Source: DSYU01 sp963827605 (GTDB lineage Bacteria; Chloroflexota; Anaerolineae; Anaerolineales; Anaerolineaceae). From it: a DNA stretch of 64,000 bases. The stretch lies in the NCBI GenBank assembly GCA_963827605.1, contig CAWHBK010000004.1, forward strand, positions 124,001 through 188,000, in the 5' to 3' direction. This document shows, one piece after another, positions 1 to 9,648 of the stretch. The notes under the pieces are model-generated. The model was not told where the DNA came from, ran no database searches, and saw nothing but the letters and a program-made list of their open reading frames with translations. The translations under genes and the position numbers were made by a program. Each line of letters starts with the position of its first letter. Position 1 is the first letter of the stretch.

Positions 1-2078
1 AAATCCACCCACTGCTGGGCTGTATAATAGTCGAAGCACACGCCCGGGATCTGGTCAACCCCAGCGATCATCGGCTGTCCGCCCAGGTCGATGCGCGTGA
101 TGGCCTCCGGCACATCAAAGGGAAAGGTCAGATAGGTGGCTTCGGGATGCGTGGTCTGACCCATCACCCACCAGGACTCGAATTCCACGTAGCCCTCATC
201 CTTCGGCAGAAACACGCTCTGCACCAGCGGCCCGCTGATCCCCGGCGCGTCCAGCACCTGAATGATGCGCTGTCCGTAAGGTGTATCGTACACGCGGTGG
301 ATGCGCACCCGTTCCGGCTGCTGGCGGTTGGCGCGCCAGTTGGGCTTCCAACCCCGGTCGCGCTCCACAAGCTCAGAACTCCATTCCATCTTGAACATCA
401 GCCAGCGCGGCCAGGGATGCTCCTTATCCGCCACCTCCTCATGGATAAAGCCGTTCAGCGGGTAAGGACTCGCCTGATCACACAGTTCGCGATCCAGCAA
501 CTTGTCATACAACGAAAACAGCCCACCATAATCCGTATCAAAGGTCACTCGGAATCGGCCGTTCTCCACCACGGCTTCCTCGCGGAAGCCCTCGGGAAGC
601 AGTTCTACCAGATCGGAGCGTTTGACGGTGACAAAACCAAATCCGGGCACCTGCACGCGCGGAAGCCCCAGACGGCCCTGTTCAGTCTTGCCCTCGCGCG
701 TCTGGGCTGCCTCGGCGTACAGATCGGTGGACCAGACCCGGTCCTGCGAATGCCGCCCAGCGGTGGCATCCTCTGGCTTACCGCGTGGATAAACCACGTG
801 GTAGGGCACTTCACCAAAGATGGTGCGCGCCCATGGCAATGGATTGAACACCAGCAACTCCGCCGCGTTCTCACGCTGCACGTGCCTCGCCAGGTCCGCC
901 ACAGCATCTCGCTGGAGCATCTGGCTGAGACTGCGCGCCAGGTAAGCATATTGAGCCTTGTGATACCACTGCGTTACGGTGTCTTCGCTCTCCGGCGCGC
1001 GTAGTGACAGATCCGCCCCCCACGTATGCTCATCCCACAAGTTGAGCGCCTTCCAGGCTTCCTCGCGGTACTGCGCCATGGTACGCGCCAGGTGCTTGGT
1101 CGCCAGTGGACTGGTCAAGCCCAGCGTGGCCGCCGCGGCGGCATCTGCGGAACGCAGGCGCGTACGGCTGGTGCGGTTGGTAGCCTGCTCGCGCGCGCTG
1201 CTAATCGACCCAAAGTTCCAGAAATCGGTCCAATCGCCGCGGTAGGTGGGCAACCGGTCAGCGTAGGGCCGTACGGCGTTCCACCACATTTGCGGCGTGG
1301 CCAGCACCAGGTGTGGTGACTTGCCCGCCGCGTTCCATTGGTCGATAAAGGGAGTAAAGCCCTCGAAGGCCGGGCCATTGTCGCCAAAGGGGTGGTAGCT
1401 CTGCACCATCAGCACCGGCAGGGGATAGTCGATCTCATCCATGCGCGCCTGGATGCGCGGCCACCACTCTTCCAGAATGCTTTCCTCGTTGCCGATGCCG
1501 AAGCGCCAACCGGTATCGTACGGCCAGCCGTTGTATGCCAAAATCTTGCGCCCGCTGGGACCTTGCCACCAGAACACGTCCGGGCGGTGCAGCGGCGCGC
1601 CACCGAAATGGGTGTTAATCGCCATGGTGAAGCCTTCGATGCCGGCATCCAGCAGCAAATCAACCAGCGACCATGATTCGCCGTTCACGTCACAGTTCAT
1701 GGCATGGGTAATTTGGAAGCCATATTGCTCGCGCAGCTTTCCCACCAGCTGGAGTGACTCGATCAGCTGGTCGGTATCCAGCAGCGGAGTCAGGTTGGCG
1801 AACATGCCGGTCACCTCGATCCGCCCGGCCTTTTCCAACCGCACGAAGCGTTCGATATTTTCCGGCGTGGTATGCTTCAGCCACTCGGCCAGCACGCCGG
1901 TATTCTCCACCGTCCAGCGAAAGGCCCCATCGGTGTTCGAGCCCGCGTGCTTGTCCGCCAGCCGGACTGCCTCTTCAATAAAGCGTCCGTGTAAATCCCA
2001 CACAATGGGTTGGTCGTGGGTGTAGCCAATATCGGTGTGGCTGTGATGGATCAGGTAGACGGTTTCAATTTTACTCAC
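1..2078 (-). CDS. GH38-family alpha-mannosidase-like glycoside hydrolase (3' end outside window)
   Basis: I translated the minus strand from a GTG at 2078, preceded by GAGGAAA; about 692 residues are visible before the left edge cuts the gene. Residues 11-23 read HHSHTDIGYTHDQ, the GH38 N-terminal zinc/substrate motif (H14, D16), and NCDVNGESW near residue 130 carries the likely nucleophile Asp. A middle helical region and a beta-rich C-terminal part follow, as in GH38. Known for the family: retaining hydrolysis of alpha-mannosides, with a few members acting on other sugars. No signal peptide is visible, so it probably works in the cytoplasm on imported oligosaccharides. The kinase gene at 2120 lies 41 bp upstream on the same strand, so the two probably form an operon. 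The exact substrate cannot be read from the sequence. Confidence 0.85.
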   Translation of the reverse strand, partial: MSKIETVYLIHHSHTDIGYTHDQPIVWDLHGRFIEEAVRLADKHAGSNTDGAFRWTVENTGVLAEWLKHTTPENIERFVRLEKAGRIEVTGMFANLTPLLDTDQLIESLQLVGKLREQYGFQITHAMNCDVNGESWSLVDLLLDAGIEGFTMAINTHFGGAPLHRPDVFWWQGPSGRKILAYNGWPYDTGWRFGIGNEESILEEWWPRIQARMDEIDYPLPVLMVQSYHPFGDNGPAFEGFTPFIDQWNAAGKSPHLVLATPQMWWNAVRPYADRLPTYRGDWTDFWNFGSISSAREQATNRTSRTRLRSADAAAAATLGLTSPLATKHLARTMAQYREEAWKALNLWDEHTWGADLSLRAPESEDTVTQWYHKAQYAYLARSLSQMLQRDAVADLARHVQRENAAELLVFNPLPWARTIFGEVPYHVVYPRGKPEDATAGRHSQDRVWSTDLYAEAAQTREGKTEQGRLGLPRVQVPGFGFVTVKRSDLVELLPEGFREEAVVENGRFRVTFDTDYGGLFSLYDKLLDRELCDQASPYPLNGFIHEEVADKEHPWPRWLMFKMEWSSELVERDRGWKPNWRANRQQPERVRIHRVYDTPYGQRIIQVLDAPGISGPLVQSVFLPKDEGYVEFESWWVMGQTTHPEATYLTFPFDVPEAITRIDLGGQPMIAGVDQIPGVCFDYYTAQQWVD

Positions 2079-2119
2079 GGTTTCCTCACTTTGTGCTAAA
2101 TGTTTGTGTTCGACAGGAC

Positions 2120-3115
2120 CTATTCATCAACCAGACCGAATGCTGTGCCGCTCTGCTTGACCACAGCAATCACCTCGTTGTCCAGCTGTGTCCCGGTAAG
2201 TTCTAACGCCAGCAGCGCCGCCCCAATTGCCGGGATCAGCCTGGCCTTCTGCACCTGGCAGGCTGGCAGGCGCTGCGCCACCGCTGCGCGGAAGGGATTG
2301 AACAGCGCCTCGCCCGCGTTCGTGAGCCCGCCGGTGATGGCCAGCTCGCTGGTGCCCCGGTCCATCCCCAGTTTGCGCGCCACTGCCAGGGCGCAATCGG
2401 CCATGGCTTCGCACCCGCGCCGGATCAAATTCTGGGCCACAGCATCGCCTTGCGCGGACGCCTCAAAGACCAGCGGGGCCAGCGCGGCGATTTGCGTGCG
2501 GGTCATTTCAGCGGCGTACAGGCGGTTCATCAATTCGTCCATCTCCGCCAGCGCCAGCCGCTCAGATATCGCCCGGGTCAGCCGCGTGCGTTCGCCGCGC
2601 CCATCGTAATCCAGTACAGCGGCGCGCATGGCCTGGATCCCCAGCCAGTAGCTGCTGCCTTCGTCATCGATCAATGGACCCCAGCCGCCAGCTCGCCAGG
2701 CTGCGCCGGCCGGGTTGACGCCGAAACAGGAGGAACCTGTACCGGCAACCATCACGATCCCCGGCCGCCCGGCAAGTCCACCTGCCAGCGCCACACGAAT
2801 ATCATGATCCACGCCAACCCGCTCCCTGCCGGCCAGGCCCAGTTCCAGGGCCATCTCTCGAACCGCGTCCCGGTCCAACTGGCTGACCACGTTCCCCAGC
2901 CCCAGGAAGGCCGCGGCGAATGTAAATGAGTCCAAACCAGCCATGGTAGCTGCTGCCCGCGCTGCTCCGGCGATACTAGCCTGCGTCACCGCCGCCGGTG
3001 TTACCCCAAAAGTGGACGGTCCGCCCTCGCCATAGCCCAGCACCTGTCCCCGCCGGTTCAAGATCACCGCCGCTGTTTTCGTGCCGCCCCCATCGATGCC
3101 AATCACGTGCTCCAT
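2120..3115 (-). CDS. BadF/BadG/BcrA/BcrD-type ATPase, N-acetylglucosamine kinase-like
   Basis: The 331-residue protein opens with IGIDGGGTKTAA, the phosphate-binding loop of the ASKHA fold. It also has MVAGTGSSCFG (second phosphate/sugar loop), GWGPLIDDEGSSYWLG and a late AITGGLTNAGE adenosine motif. This order and length match eukaryotic-type GlcNAc kinases (NAGK), which phosphorylate amino sugars released from glycans. It lies directly upstream of the GH38 hydrolase on the same strand, so a role in handling sugars freed by that enzyme is likely. It is divergent from the ROK/GRE operon. GlcNAc is the usual substrate of the family, but related members phosphorylate other sugars, so the substrate is an inference. 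Confidence 0.85.
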   Translation of the reverse strand: MEHVIGIDGGGTKTAAVILNRRGQVLGYGEGGPSTFGVTPAAVTQASIAGAARAAATMAGLDSFTFAAAFLGLGNVVSQLDRDAVREMALELGLAGRERVGVDHDIRVALAGGLAGRPGIVMVAGTGSSCFGVNPAGAAWRAGGWGPLIDDEGSSYWLGIQAMRAAVLDYDGRGERTRLTRAISERLALAEMDELMNRLYAAEMTRTQIAALAPLVFEASAQGDAVAQNLIRRGCEAMADCALAVARKLGMDRGTSELAITGGLTNAGEALFNPFRAAVAQRLPACQVQKARLIPAIGAALLALELTGTQLDNEVIAVVKQSGTAFGLVDE

Positions 3116-3347
3116 TACACTGCCAACCTCGATCTGATTTTTACTACCAACTTTATTATAAAAGAAAAGATGAGACTATAATAAATACGGGTCAATCATT
3201 AACGCACGAATTGTGGTTTTTGTCTCCAGGAAGGCGCTGCCTTCGTGATTATGGTGGTGGAGCTGATCTCCACCGGATGTGTAAATTTACTGTTCGTTAT
3301 TTAGCAGGTAATGCGTTAGGCTTTATAGCTGTATGAAGGGATAAGCA
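3116..3347. promoter_or_regulatory. Divergent promoter region with leader hairpins
   Basis: These 232 bp separate the divergent kinase and ROK/GRE operons. A TATAAT hexamer lies at 3177-3182 on the plus strand and another at 3155-3160 on the minus strand, each with only a weak -35. Downstream, in the leader of the plus-strand operon, are two short perfect hairpins: GAAGGC/GCCTTC at 3230-3244 and GGTGGAG/CTCCACC at 3256-3274. They may tune expression; no known riboswitch is recognised. Confidence 0.4.
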
Positions 3348-5295
3348 ATGAGCGATTGGGTTATCGGTGTGGATCTGGGCGGGACCAAAATTGAAGTGGG
3401 TCTGGTAAATGAGCGCAACCAGATCGTTGATCGGCGGCGAATGCCGACTCAATCGATCAAAGGCCCGGCGTTTGTGGTGGATCGGATTGCTCACAGCATT
3501 GGCGAGCTGGCTGAAAGGCTGGGCCCCGGTGACCGGATTACCGCACTGGGGATTTGCAGCCCAGGACCGGTGGATCATGAATCGGGCTCATTGAGCGACC
3601 CGCCCAACCTGCCCGGTCTGCACAATGCCCCGCTCCAGCGGATGTTAGCCGAGCGGTTGGGCATCCCCGTCGCCCTGGAACACGATGCCAAGGCCACCGC
3701 CCTGGGCGAGTACTACTTCGGCGCTGGCAAAGGCGCACCCAATATGGTTTACATAATCGTTGGCACCGGCGTTGGTGCTGCAATTGTCGAGCACGGCCAG
3801 GTTGTGCGCGGCAACAACAACTCGGCCGGTGAGATCGGCCATATCACCCTGGATCGCAACGGCGAGTTGTGTTCGTGCGGCTCACGCGGCTGCGTGGAGA
3901 CCTTCATCGCCGGTCCCTGGCTGGCAAGCCGTTATGAGAAAGCCCTGTCCGCAAAAGCCGCGGTCCAACCGACCCTGACAGAAGGGCCGATCACCGGCGA
4001 GACAGTCGCTTCCCTGGCCGGACAAGGTGACCAACTGGCCCTGCAAGTAATGAGCGAAGCCGGCCAGGCGCTGGGCGTGGCTGTGGCGACCATGGCCATG
4101 CTGTTCGATGTGGATCTGTTCGTGGTGGGTGGCAGCGTGGCCAAGTCCGGCGATTTACTGCTGGAACCCGCCCGGCGCGAAATCCAACACCACGCCTACC
4201 GATCGGTGGGCAGCGGCATCCAGTTGATCGCCTCGGAGATCGGCGATGATGGCCCCATACTGGGCTGCGCATGGCTGGCCCGTCAGACCAATGGGCAAAC
4301 TCCCCGGCTGCCGGCTGCGGAAGTAGCCGCCCTCGTGAGTCCCGATCCGGTGGGCTTTTCATCGAACGAGCCTGAGACCGGGCTGGCCGCGCTAGAGGCG
4401 GTCGAGGGCACGATCTTTGATATCCAACGTTTCTCGGTTCACGATGGACCTGGCATCCGCACCAATGTATTCCTTAAAGGCTGCTCGCTGCGCTGCGCCT
4501 GGTGCGCCAACCCCGAATCGCAGCGGCCCCAACTCGAGCTGGCCTTTTCCGCTCAGCGCTGTATCCGCTGCGGGCAGTTTAACGACGCCTGCGTCGATAG
4601 CTGGATCAGCGGCGATACCCTGGCTGCGCGCAAGAAGTACGGCGAGCGAGTGCAGGCCTGCCCGGCTTGCGGCATCCGCTGGCTCGGCGATCACCGGACA
4701 GCCGGCGAGATCATCACCGAAGTGCTAAAGGACCAGCCCTTCTACCAGGATGGCGGCGGGCTGACTCTGACCGGCGGCGAGCCGACCTTCCAGCCGCGCT
4801 TCAGCCAGGCTATCCTGCGGCTGGCCAAGGTCAAAGGCATCCACACCGCTATGGAGACCAACGGGCATACCCGTTGGAAGGTGCTCGAACAATTAACACC
4901 CTATCTGGACCAGATTTTGTTTGACGTCAAACACCTGGACAGCGCCATCCATCGCAAGTACACCGGCGCGGATAACGCTTTGATCCTGGCTAACCTGCAC
5001 CGGCTGGCCGCGGCCACCACAGGCGCCCCATCAGTGCAGATCCGCGTGCCGCTCATCCCCGGTTTCAACGCCGACGAGACCAGCCTGGGCGAGATCGCCG
5101 AATTTGTCATGGAAACTGAGGGCTTAAAAAAAAGAGCTGTGTCTGCTGCCCTACCACACGCTCGGGCGCGCGAAATACGCTTCCCTGGGCCGTGATTATC
5201 CCTGGGAGGGCCATGACCTTATTGCCCAAGACGAGCTGAACCGCCTGGCCGAGGTTGTACAGGCGCGCGGTCTGCGGGTAATCATTGGCGGGTAA
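3348..5295 (+). CDS. ROK-family sugar kinase fused to glycyl radical enzyme activase (radical SAM), frameshift near 3' end
   Basis: Residues 1-312 are a complete ROK kinase: phosphate loop GVDLGGTKIEVG, catalytic Asp in EHDAKAT (D113), GEIGHITL and the zinc motif CSCGSRGC (C175, C177, C182). A linker of about 38 residues follows. From residue 353 comes a glycyl radical enzyme activase: FSVHDGPGIRT, radical-SAM cluster CSLRCAWC (C379, C383, C386), a Cys-rich ferredoxin-like insert (C405, C408, C415, C438, C441) and LTLTGGEPT. The open frame drifts at an A8 run (5127-5134) and stops at 5195. Omitting one A restores a normal activase tail (KELCLLPYHTLGRAKYASL and onward) ending with TAA at 5293-5295. 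The GRE starts 11 bp later. Inference: one polypeptide both phosphorylates a sugar and installs the glycyl radical on the next gene's enzyme. The frameshift is either a homopolymer sequencing error or transcriptional slippage. Confidence 0.9.
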
Positions 5296-5306
5296 AGAGA
5301 AAATTT

Positions 5307-7733
5307 ATGGCTGAGCTAACCCTGTCCGATATACAAAAAAATCCTGGCCTGGTTTTCCATGTTGACTACGCGCAATATGGCCTGCCGGATGAGCGTTTGA
5401 AGAACATCAAACGGCGGCTGCTGGAAAACAAGCGCCGCATCGACCTGGAACGCGCCCGCTTAACCACCGAAATCTACCAGCAGACCGAGGGCGAGCCCAT
5501 GCCCGTCCGCCGAGCCAAAATGCTGCTCCACCTGGTGCGCAATTTGACCATCACCATTTACCCAGATGAAATGATCGTGGGCAACCGCACGCACCTGCCG
5601 CGCATGGGCGTGATTGCACCAGAAGGGGCCGTCAACTGGGTCGACCGCGAGCTAGACAGCCTGCCTACCCGCCCTCAGGATCCGTTTAACATCGAGCCAG
5701 AAGAGATCAACGAGCTGCGCGAAACCATTTTCCCTTACTGGCGCGGCCGCACGCTCGAAGACCTGGTCGCCCAGCGCATGCCCGAGCAAGTCGCCGCGGT
5801 GATCCGTGGCAAAGCCTTCAGCGTCAACCAGACCGATCACGCCCAGGGGCATATCTTACCAGATGTAGCTGGCTGGCTGCGTTTGGGTATTAGCGGCCTC
5901 CGAGAAAAGATCGAGGCGGCGCGTTCCGATCCAGAAACACTGACCGAAGAACAGCAAATCTTCTACGAAGCCGGCTGCATTGCCTTGCAAGCCGCCCAGG
6001 AATTGATCCAGCGCTATGCCGAGCTGGCACAGACCCAGTCCATCCAGACCCCAGACACCAACCGCCGCGAAGAGCTGCTGGGCATTTCCGAAGTGTGCGG
6101 CTGGATTGCCACCCACCCGGCCCGGAATTTTCGCGAGGCCCTGCAGGCCCTGTGGTTCTTGTTTGTGCTTCTGCAAATCGAGTCAAATGCCAGCAGCTTC
6201 TCGCCCGGGCGGCTGGACCAGTACCTGCTGCCCTATCTCGACCAGGATCTCGAATTGGGCCGGTTGACACTCCCTGAAGCCCAGCGGCTGCTCGAGTTTC
6301 TGTGGCTCAAATTCAACGAGATCGTCCTGCTGCGCAGCAGTTCCAGCGCGCGCTATTTCGCCGGCTTCCCGATCGGATTCAACATCATCCTGGGCGGTCA
6401 GCGCTCGGATGGCAGCGACGCCACAAACTATCTCAGCTATATGTGCCTGCGCGCGCAAGCCGATCTAGGTCTGACCCAGCCAAACTTGTCCATTCGCATC
6501 CACAAAAACAGCCCGAAGGAATTCCTCACCGCTGCGGCCTCGGTGATTGCACGTGGCAGCGGCATGCCGCAGGTCTTCAACGATGAGGTGATTATCCCTG
6601 GGCAGATTTACCGCGGTGTCACGCCGCAGGATGCGCGCAATTATGCCGTAGTTGGCTGCGTGGAGCTGTCCACACCCGGTAAAGCCCTGGGCTGGTCGGA
6701 CGCAGCCATGTTCAATATGACTCGCGTGCTGGAGCTGACCCTCTATGGCGGCAAAGACCCGCACAGCGGACAGCAGATCGGGTTGGTCACGCCGCCGCTT
6801 GATGAAATGCAATCAATCCAGACGTTGGAGGCGGCCTACGATCAGCAGCTGGCGCATTTCGTCCACCTCATGGTCGAAGGCTGCAATGTAGTCGACCGCA
6901 TCCACGCCGAGGTGCTGCCCTCACCCTTCCTCTCGCTGGTGATCGAAGACTGCCTGGCCCGCGGATTGGATGTGACCGCCGGTGGCGCGCATTACAACTT
7001 CTCCGGCGTGCAGGGTGTGCAGGTGGCCAACGTGGCCGACAGTCTGGCCGCTGTGCAAACGGCCGTCTTTGAGGAGCGCTGGGTGACCGCAACGGATCTT
7101 CTGGCAGGGCTGCGCGATAATTTTCAGAACGCCGAAATCCTGCGCCAAAAGCTAATAAATCGCGCCGCCAAATATGGCAACGATGATGACCGTGCGGATG
7201 ATTTCGTCCGCCGTTGGGGCGACCGCTACTGCGACCTTGTTGGACAATACCAGAATATTCGCGGCGGGGTATACCAGCCGGGCTTTTATACCGTCTCTGC
7301 GCACATACCCATGGGCGCGGATGTAGGCGCAATGCCCGATGGCCGCTACGCTGGCCAGCCACTGGCCGATGGCGGCCTGTCCCCTATGACCAGCCGCGAC
7401 CTGCATGGGCCAACCGCAGTGCTGCGCTCGGTCAGCAAGCTCAACCTGGCGCTGGCCTCCAATGGCACCCTACTCAACATGAAGTTCCTGCCGGCCTTTT
7501 TTGCGGGCGAACGCGCGCTGGAAAAGTTTACCCTGCTGCTGCGCGGATTTTGCGAGCTGAAGATCCCCCACGTACAGTTCAACGTTGTTTCAGCGGATAC
7601 CCTGCGCCATGCCCAGCGACACCCCGAAGACTACCGCTCGCTGGTGGTACGCGTGGCCGGCTACAGCGCCTATTTCACCGAACTGGATAAAAACTTGCAA
7701 GATGAGATTATCCGCCGGACGGAGTTTCAGTGA
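5307..7733 (+). CDS. Glycyl radical enzyme (PFL-like, C-x-E dehydratase/lyase class, YbiW/PflD-like)
   Basis: The 808-residue protein has the full length of the PFL-like superfamily. The catalytic thiyl Cys lies in AVVGCVELSTPGKA (C451), with Glu two residues on (E453). That Cys-x-Glu pattern belongs to dehydratase/lyase-type GREs, whereas true pyruvate formate-lyase has Cys-Cys. The C-terminal glycyl loop is RVAGYSAYF, with the radical glycine near residue 785. SPGRLDQYLLPYL is also typical. It follows its presumed activase by 11 bp with a GAGAAA ribosome site. It is cytoplasmic, strictly anaerobic and oxygen-labile. The motif around C451 resembles the YbiW/PflD group better than choline or glycerol dehydratases. 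The neighbouring sugar kinase domain suggests a phosphorylated sugar or polyol substrate. No aldolase gene is present to complete such a pathway here. Confidence 0.9.
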   Translation: MAELTLSDIQKNPGLVFHVDYAQYGLPDERLKNIKRRLLENKRRIDLERARLTTEIYQQTEGEPMPVRRAKMLLHLVRNLTITIYPDEMIVGNRTHLPRMGVIAPEGAVNWVDRELDSLPTRPQDPFNIEPEEINELRETIFPYWRGRTLEDLVAQRMPEQVAAVIRGKAFSVNQTDHAQGHILPDVAGWLRLGISGLREKIEAARSDPETLTEEQQIFYEAGCIALQAAQELIQRYAELAQTQSIQTPDTNRREELLGISEVCGWIATHPARNFREALQALWFLFVLLQIESNASSFSPGRLDQYLLPYLDQDLELGRLTLPEAQRLLEFLWLKFNEIVLLRSSSSARYFAGFPIGFNIILGGQRSDGSDATNYLSYMCLRAQADLGLTQPNLSIRIHKNSPKEFLTAAASVIARGSGMPQVFNDEVIIPGQIYRGVTPQDARNYAVVGCVELSTPGKALGWSDAAMFNMTRVLELTLYGGKDPHSGQQIGLVTPPLDEMQSIQTLEAAYDQQLAHFVHLMVEGCNVVDRIHAEVLPSPFLSLVIEDCLARGLDVTAGGAHYNFSGVQGVQVANVADSLAAVQTAVFEERWVTATDLLAGLRDNFQNAEILRQKLINRAAKYGNDDDRADDFVRRWGDRYCDLVGQYQNIRGGVYQPGFYTVSAHIPMGADVGAMPDGRYAGQPLADGGLSPMTSRDLHGPTAVLRSVSKLNLALASNGTLLNMKFLPAFFAGERALEKFTLLLRGFCELKIPHVQFNVVSADTLRHAQRHPEDYRSLVVRVAGYSAYFTELDKNLQDEIIRRTEFQ

Positions 7734-8057
7734 GACGGGAAGTCTCTCCCTAAGCGCTAACCAGAAAGAATCACTATTTCAAGAGCCCAATGGCCAGGGC
7801 GGCTAACCACAAAAACCCGGCGAGCCGAAGCCGGAGCCGTTACTGGGTCAAAGAATCCCCAAAAGCCAGAGTGGGTGATTTAGTCCAGAGAATCCTACCG
7901 AACACCTGATCAAAACCGGCCTTAGCCTTAGCGACCAGATGAACCGGTAAAGGTATTATAATTTTCTAAATTACCCAAATTGCTTTTAGTTCAATTTGCA
8001 GGTACGGTTGCTGCGGGTAAAACACAAGTGGCGAATTCTTTTTTCGAACGGTGGACT
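7734..8057. other. Intergenic region, possible promoter for the glycosyltransferase
   Basis: This gap between the GRE and the glycosyltransferase holds a TATAAT at 7957-7962, about 95 bp before the chosen start, with no good -35. No coding sequence or strong terminator is recognised here. Confidence 0.3.
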
Positions 8058-9527
8058 ATGCTCAAGCGTCTAAATTTCTCCTTCATTGGGATACTATATT
8101 CCATTGCGTTGATTGTACTGGCCATCCAGGTGGGTATAGCCCTGTTCGAGTATGCCCAACATGCCCTCATGGCGCTTAAATTCCCCTATCCTTTGGATTA
8201 TGGCGAAGGCCCTATCCTTGATCAAGTGCTGCGCCTGGCGCGCTTCGAGAATATCTACCGCAGTGATATCTCCACCCCTCCATACACCATATCGAATTAC
8301 CCACCGCTCTTTCACCTGCTACAAGTTCCCATTGCCTGGCTCGTTGGTCCGGCCTTCTGGTATGGCCGCGCGCTCTCGTTGATCAGCGCGCTGGTAGCCG
8401 CGCTTTTTATCGGCCTGACCGTGCATACCCTGACCGACGATCGTATTGCCGCGGTTATTGCTGGCGTGCTGCTGCTGACCTTCCCTTACCTGCTGCAGTG
8501 GTCGGCCTTTGACCGCGTGGATACACTGGCCCTTGCGTTAAGTTGGGCCGGTATATATGCAATGGTCCGCTGGCCGAATGACCGGCGTGGATTGATCCTG
8601 GCGGTCATTTTGTTTACTGCCTCTGTCTATACCAAACAATCCTATGGGTTAGCCGGGCCGGGCGCGATACTGATCTGGCTGCTGCAAGGCAAGCGGTACC
8701 GGCAAGCGCTGCTCTTCGCCGGTTGGCTGGGAAGTGTGTGCCTGGCGCTGTTCCTGGTCTTAAATTTGGCAACACAGGGCGGTTTTTTCTTCAACATCGT
8801 CACCGCCAATGCCAACCCGATGTCTCACATTGGGTTTATGTCCATTGTGACCGGGCTGTTGATCAACGCCTGGATCCTGGTTTTAGGAGCAGTCGGCTTC
8901 CTCGTAGTCGAGCGCTGGTGGTATCCCACGCGCTCGTGGCCGCTGGTTTTACCATACGTTCTGTTGGCCGCGGCCACCACCTTCCTGGTTGGCAAAGCAG
9001 GCGCAAGCATCAACTATCTTTACGAGCCAGTCGCGGCGCTCTGCCTGGTCGCCGGGGCGGTGGTCGCATGGCCCCAGCGCAACTATCTGCTCAAGTCGGC
9101 TGCCATCCTGCTAATCGCCATCCAAGTCAGCGGTCTGGTCAGCTGGTCGCGAACCGAGTACGTGCCTTTTGTTTTGACCAAGGTGAGTAAGGTGGATGAA
9201 GTGGCGCAAATGGCCCAACTGGTGCGTGAGTCGCCCGGCCCGGTGCTCAGTGATGAATATATGGGCCTATCCCCCCTGGTCGGGCAGAGGCTGTACTTCC
9301 AGCCCTTCGAGTTTTCGCAGCTGCAATTGGCCAACCTGTGGAGCCCAGAGTCTCTGATGGCTGCCATCCAACAGCACAAGTTTTCCGTCATCTTGCTGTA
9401 TGAGCCGAACTACGGCCCGCCGATGATTGTCTCGCGCTGGACCCCGCAAATCCGCAACACCATCTGGGCAAATTATCACGTCAAGACTAATCTGGCCGGA
9501 ACCTGGGTTTATTTGCCCAACCAATAG
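8058..9527 (+). CDS. Multi-pass membrane glycosyltransferase (GT-C, ArnT/PMT-like)
   Basis: From the ATG at 8058 the protein is 489 residues; a TTG 78 bp upstream would add a poorly conserved leader, so I prefer the ATG. It starts with a membrane anchor (FIGILYSIALIVLAIQVGIA), followed by a first extracytoplasmic loop with YPLDYGEGPILDQ. The acidic residues in that loop are the type used by lipid-linked-sugar GT-C enzymes. Roughly ten further hydrophobic segments and a soluble C-terminal domain follow. Family knowledge: such enzymes transfer a sugar from polyprenyl phosphate to an acceptor on the outer face of the membrane. Acceptor and sugar are not predictable. It stands alone between the GRE operon and the LacI regulator. 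Confidence 0.75.
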   Translation: MLKRLNFSFIGILYSIALIVLAIQVGIALFEYAQHALMALKFPYPLDYGEGPILDQVLRLARFENIYRSDISTPPYTISNYPPLFHLLQVPIAWLVGPAFWYGRALSLISALVAALFIGLTVHTLTDDRIAAVIAGVLLLTFPYLLQWSAFDRVDTLALALSWAGIYAMVRWPNDRRGLILAVILFTASVYTKQSYGLAGPGAILIWLLQGKRYRQALLFAGWLGSVCLALFLVLNLATQGGFFFNIVTANANPMSHIGFMSIVTGLLINAWILVLGAVGFLVVERWWYPTRSWPLVLPYVLLAAATTFLVGKAGASINYLYEPVAALCLVAGAVVAWPQRNYLLKSAAILLIAIQVSGLVSWSRTEYVPFVLTKVSKVDEVAQMAQLVRESPGPVLSDEYMGLSPLVGQRLYFQPFEFSQLQLANLWSPESLMAAIQQHKFSVILLYEPNYGPPMIVSRWTPQIRNTIWANYHVKTNLAGTWVYLPNQ

Positions 9528-9592
9528 CCCCAAAAGCATGGTTTTGAACTAAAAATCATTAAAATTTGTGTGGCTTTGCAACCATTTAATTA

Positions 9593-9648
9593 TTGACAAA
9601 TAATTAAAAATCCGTATACTATTTAGTAAATCGATTGTCCAATCGATT
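9593..9648 (+). promoter_or_regulatory. Consensus sigma-70 promoter with overlapping LacI-type operator
   Basis: TTGACA (9593-9598) and TATACT (9615-9620) are separated by 16 bp. Eight bases after the -10, a 20-bp perfect palindrome runs from 9629 to 9648: AATCGATTG-TC-CAATCGATT. It would cover the transcription start. The LacI-family gene begins 244 bp downstream, so autoregulation and control of the following importer operon are likely. The rest of the 9528-9891 gap has no recognised gene. Confidence 0.7.

Noticed and set aside
147..1004. A 285-codon plus-strand open frame
   Set aside because: It is antisense to the GH38 gene, whose motifs are clear on the minus strand; the peptide has no recognisable domain and an unusual His/Arg/Leu bias.
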